DNA of 64,000 nt from Ovis canadensis (lineage: Eukaryota; Chordata; Mammalia; Artiodactyla; Bovidae), in assembly GCF_042477335.2 (NCBI RefSeq), contig NC_091256.1, forward strand, positions 38,966,001 through 39,030,000, given 5' to 3'. Below, in pieces: positions 55,719-64,000 of this stretch (position 1 is the stretch's first letter; every line of letters starts with the position of its first letter). The notes below the pieces were generated by a model. It worked only from the letters and a program-made list of their open reading frames with translations. It made no database searches and was not told the origin of the DNA. The position numbers were made by a program, and so were the translations under genes.

Positions 55719-55822
55719 ATAGATTAACTGGTGTTTTCAATAGCATGTGTCAATAAATTTTTAATGCACTTTTGTTTTTTATCTAAGTATCTAATCCTTT
55801 GACTCCTCCTGTAGTGCTAGTT
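55719..55822. repeat. Direct duplication, copy B
   Basis: TAGATTAACTGGTGTTTTCAAT through ATCTAAGTATCTAATCC and TCCTCCTGTAGTGC. About a tenth of the positions differ from copy A, including short indels. Confidence 0.85.
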
Positions 55823-55914
55823 TATTAAATATAAGACTGCTGTATCCTCAGTCTTTTGGTCTATACTATTCTAAGTGAAAAATCTAACCCACTCACCAGA
55901 TTTAATTTTTTTAA

Positions 55915-56122
55915 CATTTAATTACTTGTTTGGCTGCACCAGGTCTTAGTCACAGCACGCAGGATCTTTGATCTTCATTGCAGCACATGAGATCCTTAGT
56001 TGCTGCATTTGAACTGTTAGTTGCAGCACATGGGATCTAGTTCCTTGACTTGCAATAGAACCCGGGCCCTCTGCATCGGAGCACAGAGTCTTAGCCACTG
56101 GACCATTAGGGAAGTCCCAGAT
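55915..56122 (-). repeat. CHR SINE, antisense
   Basis: TTGTTTGGCTGCACCAGGTC, CAATAGAACCCGGGCCC and GGACCATTAGGGAAGTCCC. Confidence 0.85.
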
Positions 56123-57370
56123 TTAATCTTAAAACTTGAAGATCCTTTGTTCAGAAAGTAATTATTATTCAAACATTTTGTTTTTAACATTTGCTGATTA
56201 ATAACTTTTAAAATTAGCATAAAATTTACCTGGGTGTGTTGGGGGTCCTGAATTATTTTTCTGCAGGAAAATGTTCATACTTCATAGCATGACATATAGG
56301 AAAGGGCTTCAGAAACTCTTGCCCTCATAGATCTTTGCCCCAAGATGGGCTCCCTCTGTTCCTTTTTATGCCTATCTGAAATTTCCCACCCACTTCACCC
56401 TCCATTTCTACAAAATTTCTGATGGGGCTTTGGTCACATTGCTTGAATGCCTTCTCCCTTTTTCCAAGAATGGCCTTCTTGCTCATCCTCAGCAAAGCTT
56501 CCCCCATCTCTCTGCCCCCATGGCACTGCCCACATATGCCTGTCACTGCCTTGCTGTGTGATGGACATCCTGAAAGGCAGGAATCATATTTTATTTCTCT
56601 TTGTGTCTCACCCCATTAAAGAAATGACTGGTTAGCTAATTAGGAAACTGTGTCATCTGTGTTTCTCCAAAAGCTAGACTAAGTAAATTTTCTCCCTCTT
56701 GGGCTAGTAACTGAGATTCTTCTGAGGCTGCGTTAAGGGAAGAGGCAATGGAGCTTTCACTGGCACTAACTGTTCCCATTAAGCAGGGTAGATAAGAGAG
56801 CTTTCTGCCTTAGAAGCACAACTCGACTGCCCTCCTCTCCATGTCTCCCTTGCCCCCAGCCACCAGTACTCACTCTGCTGACCATTCTTCCCTCTGCCCT
56901 TGTCTCAATCTCTGAGCCCTTATCCATCTTGATCCAGAATATGTTTCTATTAAGAACCTATTGGATGCTTCACATGGGGTTTAGACATAACCCAGACACA
57001 TGGTTTGTGTTGGCACAGTGGCTAAACTGTAAATCCCTGAGGGCAGCCATCCACCCCCACCTCCCACCCAGAGTCTGTCTGGGGCAGACTGGGGGCCCCA
57101 GTGTGGGACAGAGTGTACTTGTTCGTGTTATATGTAATTGCCACGTTGCTTCACTACCGGCCAAACTAAGCCTGAGCTCATCAATGCTAATGTCCAGCAC
57201 TTGCACTCCTCTTTAGAGATTACTCCGACCCTATCACTAAAACTGCTCCACACCCTTTAGGAAAAGTGGGGGGCACCTGCAGTTGGCATCTGGGTGGTGG
57301 AGAAAGGGATATGATGGAGAGGGGACTAATGTCTAATGAGAACTTGGAGTGTGGAGAGCACTTCTATTCC
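56123..57370. other. Intergenic, nothing recognised
   Basis: No gene. Parts near 56320-56640 have the feel of an old L2/MIR fragment but cannot be placed. Confidence 0.5.
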
Positions 57371-57374
57371 TTAT

Positions 57375-57602
57375 CCTTTTTTTTTTTTAATTTGTCTGCC
57401 TCGGGTCTTAGTTACAGCACATGGGATCTTCATTGCATCATACAGATCTTTCACTGTGGTGCACGGACTCTCTCTAGTTGTAGTGTGTGGGCTCAGTAGC
57501 TCCACAGCATGTGGGATATTAGTTCCCTGACCAGGGATCAAACTGGAGTCCCCTGTATTGTAAGGCAGATTCTTAACCATTGGACCATCAGGGAAGTCCC
57601 CT
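57375..57602 (-). repeat. CHR SINE, antisense
   Basis: TTAATTTGTCTGCCTCGGG, CCAGGGATCAAACTGGAGTCCC and GGACCATCAGGGAAGTCCCC. Confidence 0.88.
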
Positions 57603-57604
57603 CC

Positions 57605-57790
57605 TTATCTTATTTATGACTCAAATCAATTCAATGAAATAGTTATCATTATGCCCATCTTTAGGATGAAAAATTGACTCAGGTCGACAAACATGCCAAG
57701 GCACATCCAGGAAATAAGTGTTGGAGTGAAAATTCTAACCCAGATCTAAAGATTCCAAAGCGCCTGCCCTTTCTTCTGCCTGAGCCCCCC
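57605..57790 (-). repeat. MIR, antisense
   Basis: GAAATAGTTATCATTATGCCC, AGGATGAAAAATTGACTCAGG and GAAAATTCTAACCCAG. Confidence 0.6.
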
Positions 57791-58149
57791 TGGTTCCTGG
57801 GTCAGTGTCCTGGTTCTCCTGGCCATTAACTTCTAATTGCTACCTGCCCCCACTGTCGAATCAGCTGGAGGCTTCCCAGGCTGATCACAATAAAGCTCAT
57901 GGGCTTTTTGTCTACCTTTTGAAGACGCAGAACCTTTGTAACTGTGCGCCTCTGAGCACACCTGGCATGCAAGCTGGCCCTCGCCTCCACCTTTAATCCT
58001 TTCCTCCTCAGCTCTCGATTCCTATGCCCTAATTCTGCAGGTTTGCCTGAATGCCTTTCCCCGCTCGAGGCTGTTTTAGAAGATTCACTTTTCCCCTGTA
58101 ATTTTTTTTTTCTTTTCTATTTTTTTTTTTTTTAAGTATCAGTGTACTC

Positions 58150-58340
58150 ACTGTACTCCTGCAATGCAGGAGACCCAGGTTCGATCCCTGGATCGGAAAG
58201 ATCCCCTGAAGAAGGGAGTGGCTACCCACTCCAGTATTCTTGCCTGGAGAATCCCATGGACAGAGGAGCCTGGTGGGCTACAGTCCATGGGGTTCCAAAG
58301 AGTCAGACGTGGCTGAGGACTAAGCACAGCACACAGCCAG
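58150..58340 (+). repeat. Bov-tA SINE, 5' shortened
   Basis: TCCTGCAATGCAGGAGACCC to GAGTCAGACGTGGCTGAGG. A T-rich stretch stands where the head should be. Confidence 0.88.
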
Positions 58341-58369
58341 CGCAATTAAATCTGCTTAAAACATGTTTA

Positions 58370-58565
58370 AGGGGGACTTCCCTGGTAGTCCTGTGGGTAA
58401 GAATCAGCCTCCCAGTGCAGGGGATGTGGATTCCATCCCTGGTTGGGGAACTAGATCCCACCCACATGCCCACAGGGCAACTAAGACCACCCACCCACTC
58501 TAGAGCTCCTGTACCACAACTAGACACCCTCCACGGCCAAATAAATACTGATAAGTAAATTTTCT
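58370..58565 (+). repeat. CHR SINE
   Basis: GGGGGACTTCCCTGGTAGTC head, GATTCCATCCCTGGTTGGGG and GGCCAAATAAATACTGATAAG tail. Confidence 0.85.
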
Positions 58566-58784
58566 TTTTTAAAGTTTGAGGGAGATGATATAAAATTCTT
58601 GAGATGAATGTTGAAAATCAGATTTGCAGAATTTTTTTAAATTTCTTCATTTTTCTTGAGCAAGTGCATCCTATTGATTGTACAACCTAAAGCCTGTCTG
58701 AAGTACAATAGCGTATTATTTTATTCAGAACACACATCTGCATAAGTGACTAATTATATATCTAACTATTATGTCTATTAAAAC

Positions 58785-58990
58785 AGGGGACTTCCCTGGT
58801 GGTTCAGTGGTTAAGACTTCACCTTCCAATGTGTTGGGTGCAGGTTTAATTCCGGGTGGGGGAGCTAAGATCCCACATGCCTCAAGCCCCACCCCACCAC
58901 CACAAAAAAATCAAAACATAACACAGAAGTAATGTTGTAACAAGTTCAATAAAGACTTTAAAAATGGCCCACATTAAAAAAATGGATGAA
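58785..58990 (+). repeat. CHR-2-type SINE
   Basis: GGGGACTTCCCTGGTGGTTCAG head, GGAGCTAAGATCCCACATGC body and GACTTTAAAAATGGCCCACA tail. Confidence 0.9.
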
Positions 58991-59429
58991 ATATAATTGC
59001 AACATAGATGTATTTGCAAATTGTGCAGAGACAGCCTGAACAGCCATTCAAGAACTCTAAATATTATTTAACATGAGTAGTTTGGCAGAAAAAAAAAATG
59101 CATCATCATACTAAGTTACTTAAGACATTTCTTTGCTTATTTATGTCTGATACAAGAGACTATGATCACAGAGACAACCACCTCTATGTAGCAAAGTAAG
59201 TCATGGTACTCTGAACTCCGAATTTTCTCCAGGGTAAGTCACATTGTGAAAGAAAATGCCACTTTTGCCTATATGAGTATAGTTTTTACAAACTTAGATT
59301 TCTGAAATCTCAGTAATATAACCTTTTGTCTATGTAATGTAAAAAAGAAAGGTTTACCTTTCAGAATCATCCCATTTGTAAAGTAACAAAAGTACAAGAT
59401 TATAAGCCTTCCCATAGCATTGGAAGCGG

Positions 59430-59608
59430 AAGTGAAAGTCATTCAGTCCAGTCTGACTCTTTGTGACCCCTTGGATTTCTCCAGGCCAGAATAGTGGAAT
59501 GGATAGCCTTTCCCCTCTCCAGGGGATCTTCCCAACCCAGGGTTCAAACCCAGGTCTCCCACATTGTAGGCAGATTCTTTACCAGCTGAGCCACAAGGGA
59601 AGCCCTCC
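59430..59608 (-). repeat. Bov-tA SINE, antisense
   Basis: GTGAAAGTCATTCAGTCC, CCCAACCCAGGGTTCAAACCC and GAGCCACAAGGGAAGCCC. Confidence 0.88.
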
Positions 59609-60117
59609 TATATCATTAATCTTCCAAATAGCATTGTAGCAGCACCAATCAAAAATGTCATTTCTACAAATATACAGCTCTTTTTATTTTAATTTCCACT
59701 TCTTTTTCCTGTTTTACTTTCTGTGATGTTCTTTGTGTTCATTCTCCTGGCCCTTCCATAAGTCAAGGCCAAGACACCCATTCTGAACAGAGGGGAGATG
59801 CTCCCATTTTTCTGGGAATCACCTCCCACTGGCCAAGGCAGGCTACTCAGATCCCTTTATGCTCACTTTTCTTAATGGTCTGCGTTTCAAACATGCTTTT
59901 GCTTCCCATATGCCTACTAGACAATGTATATGCCTGTGAAAGAGTCCCAGAGTGCTGACCACGAATTTAATGGGATGCCCTTCTTAATGTCCACAGTCAT
60001 AGTCAAATGAGGGAATTCTTATTTCTTATTACATCCAAAAGGGCAATATAAATTCTGCCAGTTACTATGAAAATCCTTTGCTCACTAATAATAATCAGTA
60101 ATATTTGTAAATACTAC
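59609..60117. other. Intergenic, nothing recognised
   Basis: No repeat or gene signal that I can name. Confidence 0.45.
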
Positions 60118-60446
60118 CGCTTTTTGCTTCTTTTTCTAATTGTGGTAAAATGCATATAACATAAAATGTTTCCTCTTAACCATTTTTAAGTGTGCGGTTC
60201 AATGGTACTAAGTGGCTTCACATGACTGTACACCCATCATCACCGTTCAGCTTGATAACTTATGGTGAACGGTGCTGCCGTATTCATGGTCTCTGAAGAA
60301 GATTTAACTCTAGGACTGAAGACAGTCTCAGTCACTCTGTGCTTTTATTTAAAGTGAAAGTGACAGAAAAAGCTTCTGGCATAGACATCAGAAGGAGGAA
60401 GGAGAGTATCCACCTCACTAGATTAAGCCTTATATTCTTCTTGACT

Positions 60447-60659
60447 TCCCTGGTGGCTCAGAAGGTAAAGCGTCTGTCTACAATGCGGGAGACCTGGGTT
60501 CAAGCCCTGGGTTGGGAAGATCCCCTGGAGAAGGAAATGGCAATCCACTCTAGTACTGTTGCCTAGAAAACCCCATGGACAGAGGAGCCTGGTAGGCTAC
60601 AGTCTATGGGGTCACAAAGAGTCGGACACAGCTGAGCGACTTCACTTCACTTTACTTCA
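60447..60659 (+). repeat. Bov-tA SINE with target-site duplication
   Basis: TCCCTGGTGGCTCAGAAGG to CTGAGCGACTTCACTTCAC, flanked by CTTCTTGACT at 60437-60446 and 60660-60669. Confidence 0.92.
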
Positions 60660-60961
60660 CTTCTTGACTAGCTGCTGAAAATAGATAAAAAATACCTCAA
60701 GGCTGTGAGAATTTCACCCAAACCCTTTCCCGTAACACACATCCAGGGATGACGTCAGCACGAGATTAGCCAGAAGGAACAGGTTAATCCAAAACTCAAG
60801 GCTGTGGAAGTTTTACCCAGGCCTTCTCCCATAACATTCATTCAAAGCTCAAAAAAACGTATGTCCTTGAATAAGAGATACTGCTGCCTACAAGGCCTAG
60901 TTGTCTAAGCCAAAAGAATGTGAAAAAGAAGGAATGTTTACCTCCTCCTTAAAGGGGCCTT

Positions 60962-61169
60962 GACTTCCCTGGTGGCTCAGAGGTTAAAGTGTCTGCCTGG
61001 AATGCAGGAGACCAGGGCTGGATCCCTGGGTCGGGAAGATCCCCTGGAGAAGGAAATGGCAACCCACTCCAGTACTCTTGCCTGGAGAATCCCATGGAGG
61101 GAGGAGCCTGGTAGGCTACAGTCCATGGGGTCACAAAGAGTCGGACACGACTGAGTGACTTCACTTTCT
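60962..61169 (+). repeat. Bov-tA SINE with target-site duplication
   Basis: GACTTCCCTGGTGGCTCAG to CGACTGAGTGACTTCAC, flanked by TTAAAGGGGCCTT at 60949-60961 and 61170-61182. Confidence 0.93.
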
Positions 61170-61505
61170 TTAAAGGGGCCTTAGGCTTGGACTCCTTATC
61201 AACGTGCCTAAGTTAACTCTCTCAGTCTCCAGAACTTTTTTTCATCTTTCCAGATGGAAACTGTACCCATTAAATAATTATCCCGCGCCTCCAGTCCCTG
61301 CAACCATCATTCTGCTTTCTGTCTCCATTAATTTGTCTATTCTATATACCTCATATAAGTGGATTCACAAAGTATATGTCCTTTTGTGACTGGCTTATTT
61401 CACTTAGAATAATGTCCTCGGGCTCATCCACATTACAGCATATGTCAGAATTGGTTACCTTTTTAAGATTGAATGATTTTCCGTTGTATGTATATACCAT
61501 ACTTT

Positions 61506-61736
61506 ACTTTCTTAGGCTTCCCTGGTGGCTCAGATGGTAAAGCGTCTGCCTGCAGTGCGGGAGACCTGGGTGCAATCCCTGGGTTGGGAAGATCCCCTGG
61601 AGAAGGAAATGGCAACCTGCTTCAGTACTCTTGCCTGGAAAATTCCATGGACTGAGAGGCTCCTCAGAGCCTGGTAGGCTACAATCCATGGGGTCGCAAA
61701 GAGTTGGACACGACTGAGCAACTTCACTTTCACTTC
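61506..61736 (+). repeat. Bov-tA SINE with target-site duplication
   Basis: GGCTTCCCTGGTGGCTCAG to CTGAGCAACTTCACTTTCAC, flanked by ACCATACTTT at 61496-61505 and 61737-61746. It sits in the L1 and has an unusual CTCCTCAGAGCCTGG local repeat. Confidence 0.93.
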
Positions 61737-61862
61737 ACCATACTTTGTTTACCCATTCACTCATCAATGGACTCCTGAGTTGCTTCCATCTTTTGGCTAT
61801 TGTGAATATTTCTGCTCTGAATTTGGGTATAGAAGTATACGGCTTCCTACTTTAAGTTTTGG

Positions 61863-62085
61863 GATTCCCGGGCGGTACTAGTGGTAAAGAACCCGCCTGC
61901 CAATGCAGGAGGCTTAAGAGACATGCATTTGATCCTCAGTTCAGGAAGATCCCCTGGAGGAGGGCATGGCAACCCACTCCAGTATTCTTCCTGGAGAAGC
62001 CCATGGACAGAGGATCCTGGTGGGCTACCGTCCATGGGGTCGCAAAGAATCGGACATGACTGAAGCGACTTAGCGCACATACACA
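61863..62085 (+). repeat. Bov-tA SINE
   Basis: GATTCCCGGGCGGTACTAG to GACTGAAGCGACTTAGCGC, again inside the L1. Confidence 0.9.
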
Positions 62086-62516
62086 TATCCAGAAGTAAAA
62101 TTACTGGATCATATGGTAATTCTGTGTTTAATTTTTTCAGGAACCTCCATACAGTTTTCTATAGCAGCTGCCATGTCTTCCACCTTTAGGTAGATTTTGC
62201 AAGGAATACTTGCTGAATTCACACCAATGCCTTTGAGATCTTACCCACAGTTTGGCGTCCACTGAGGAAAGTGCTCGCCTCTGGTAGAGTAGGGCTGGCC
62301 TGGGGCATGGCACTTCCCAGGTTCAGCAATCCAACTGAGCACTCCTGAAAATCACGTGGCCACCGATGCCCATGGCGCCGTGAACTTTGTTCATCTGGCC
62401 ACAGGCTCAGGAGTGTTCCCCATGACAAGTTTCACTCCTTGTCGGTAAGATTTGGATTATTTTCAATGTTCGCTCCTGTTGTCCATGTGCCATATGTTAG
62501 AAATTCTGGATACCCT

Positions 62517-62951
62517 TAGTTAATAATTAATGACATCCCTGAGCTCCCTCTACTGGCTCTGCCTCAACCAGCTGTGGCAGAGTATTCTGCTTCTATTTCT
62601 TCCAAGAAGAGGTCAAGTTATAATCCGCAAACCAAGAGGATGGAGCAGAAGCTGTTTCAAAGGCAGCTAGAAGTTGATGGGCTGCCAGGGGCACTTTCAA
62701 GACGGAAGTCTGGATTGCCTGTGCCATTCCTGGCATGGGCAGGTGGTGCACAGTCTAGGAAGCCTTCTAGAACCTTGTCGCCACAGACAGATGAAACCGA
62801 AAGCAAAGGGGCTGGGAAGTTTTCGACTTGTTATACACTTAAGGACTTCAGAGAAATTAAAAAATCTCTGACTCCCTTTGTTGCCTGTTTGAAGTCTCTA
62901 AATAGGAAGAACAAAGAAGGCTTAAATCACATGAAAATCACTCCAGCATGA
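62517..62951 (+). other. Unidentified open frame of about 143 codons
   Basis: Open from the codon after a TAG at about 62515 to TGA at 62949-62951, without an ATG at its beginning (the first Met codon is internal, at 62640). The composition is protein-like: RQLEVDGLPGALSRRKSG, SPQTDETESKGAGKF, TLKDFREIKKSLTPFVACLK. No family was recognised. It could be a pseudogene remnant, a lone exon or chance. There is no promoter or splice context that I can trust. Confidence 0.25.
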
Positions 62952-63014
62952 CCAGGGCCTGAAGATTCCATCTTGGCCCCAATGTAGAGGAAAGAGCGCT
63001 CTGTCAAGATGCTC

Positions 63015-63340
63015 TTGGGGACTTCCCTGATGGTCCAGTGGTTAAGAACCCGCCTGCCAGTGCAGGGGACATGGGTTCGATCTCTGATCTGGGGAAATTC
63101 CACTTGCCTTGGGGCAAGCTGTAGGTGCGCACCACAACTACTAGAGCCTGTACTCCCTGGAGCCTGTGCCCCCTGGAGACTGTGCCCAACAACAAGAGAA
63201 GTCACTGCAGTGAGAAGCCCGGGCACCGCAACTAGAGAACAGCCCCGACTCGCTGCAACTAGAGAAAGCCCTCTTGCAGCCATGAAGGCCCAGTGTAGCC
63301 AAAAATTAACTGAGTAAATAAATAATAAATTTTTTTTAAA
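63015..63340 (+). repeat. CHR-1-type SINE
   Basis: GGGGACTTCCCTGATGGTCC head, GGTTCGATCTCTGATCTGGG, AAGAGAAGTCACTGCAGTGAG and an A/T-rich tail. Confidence 0.9.
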
Positions 63341-63396
63341 AAGATATTTGGGGAAGCACTGCAGACAGTCTCCGGCCTAGACTGGCCAGAGCCCTC

Positions 63397-63480
63397 GGAG
63401 GGCTGTCAAGTATAGATGGAGGGCTGTCAAGTATAGATGGAGGGCTGTCAAGTATAGATGGAGGGCAGTCAGGTGGAGAT
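63397..63480 (+). repeat. Minisatellite, four 21-base units
   Basis: GGAGGGCTGTCAAGTATAGA(T) occurs three times without change at 63397, 63418 and 63439. A fourth, diverged unit (GGAGGGCAGTCAGGTGGAGA) starts at 63460. Confidence 0.95.
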
Positions 63481-64000
63481 GTGACCCAGTGCAGCCAGCA
63501 GAAGGGCTTGTCTTAGCTAACAAAAACTTAATGCGACATGTCCTTCACTCGTAACTGGTTTCATCACATGTCACTCAGCATGATGTGTTTGCTGACCTCT
63601 AACTCCAAACTGAGGATGGGCACTGTTTCATTATCTTAGTGGTCTTTGCGTCCTAGCCATGGTATGGGTCCATGGTTTTTTGAATGGATAAACAAAAGTG
63701 GATGAAAACACACACACACACTTGGAACAAAAAAGGGTAGGATAGAAAGAGAAGAACAGAGAATGTACCACTACATTTTCTCTGTGGTTGCTATAGTGAT
63801 ATGGTCCTACCAGCTCAGAGAGTTTCCAGACTCTCAGGGTCTGCCCAAGTCACCGTCCAGGGGTGCGGCCCCTTAGCATGCAGTACCCTCACTGCATGAG
63901 GGGAGGAAGGAGACAGAATGCTAGCTGAGGGCAAGGTCACCCACAGATGTGTTCAGCAGTGGGGGTGGGAGTTGTATATCCTGGCATGGTTAATTTAAAG
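63481..64000. other. Intergenic, nothing recognised
   Basis: Only a short (CA)n at 63709-63720. Confidence 0.5.

Larger units (their letters stand above)
60255..61226 (-). repeat. Probable solo LTR of an endogenous retrovirus, with two SINEs inside
   Basis: A block with no L1 similarity replaces a few bases of the L1. Without its two SINEs it is about 540 bases, LTR-sized. On the - strand it starts TGAGAGAGTTAACTTAGG and carries a TAAATAAAAGCACAG poly(A) region near 60345, as retroviral LTRs do. No gag, pol or env sequence is present. The target-site duplication is not clear, and the left border is uncertain by about 10 bases. Confidence 0.5.
60118..62200 (-). repeat. L1 3' region, antisense, broken by an LTR and SINEs
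   Basis: Pieces at 60118-60250 (AATTGTGGTAAAATGCATATAAC), 61227-61505 (CTTTTGTGACTGGCTTATTTC), 61738-61860 (CTTTTGGCTATTGTGAATA) and 62086-62200 (CTGGATCATATGGTAATTC) are consecutive parts of one antisense L1. Confidence 0.88.

Noticed and set aside
63397..63480. Possible CRISPR array
   Set aside because: Units are head-to-tail without spacers; this is a minisatellite in a mammalian genome.

Overview
The window is mammalian nuclear DNA from a ruminant, almost certainly a bovid. It is AT-rich, most of it is intron or intergenic sequence, and it is full of ruminant-specific retroposons: BovB (RTE) LINE fragments, Bov-tA and Bov-A2 SINEs, CHR-type tRNA-Glu SINEs and bovine-type L1 3' ends. These lie over older mammal-wide MIR, L2 and L1 fragments. 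Nothing prokaryotic is present, and there is no CRISPR array, operon or phage.

Two real protein-coding genes are present, tail to tail. On the + strand, bases 1289-20772 hold the last seven coding exons of an axonemal dynein heavy chain. I call it DNAH14 from the dynein C-terminal sequence and from its neighbour. The seven exons join in phase with GT-AG borders and give 378 C-terminal residues ending at the stop at 20770-20772. On the - strand, bases 22.7-51.6 kb hold the complete lamin B receptor gene LBR. It has a CpG-island promoter and untranslated first exon near 51.5-51.7 kb, the ATG at 47038, thirteen coding exons that join in phase to 621 residues, the stop at 24580-24582 and a 3' UTR of about 1.9 kb. 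The ORF list splits both genes into pieces, so exon borders were placed by eye from splice signals and reading-frame phase.

From about 52 to 64 kb no gene is recognised. This is intergenic DNA upstream of LBR. It holds a nearly full-length dead mariner transposon, an L1 fragment broken by SINEs and by a probable solo LTR, many CHR and Bov-tA SINEs, a 21-bp minisatellite and one unidentified open frame of about 143 codons.

The genes do not work as a pathway. DNAH14 would encode a motor subunit of cilia or flagella. LBR is an inner-nuclear-membrane protein with a chromatin- and lamin-binding head and a sterol C14-reductase membrane domain. I found no undescribed multi-gene system. The most notable structures are a three-level nested insertion at 8880-11695 (SINE, then BovB, then a second BovB with a 5' inversion), the mariner copy, a mariner-type MITE hairpin in the LBR 3' UTR, and two direct duplications that involve SINEs.
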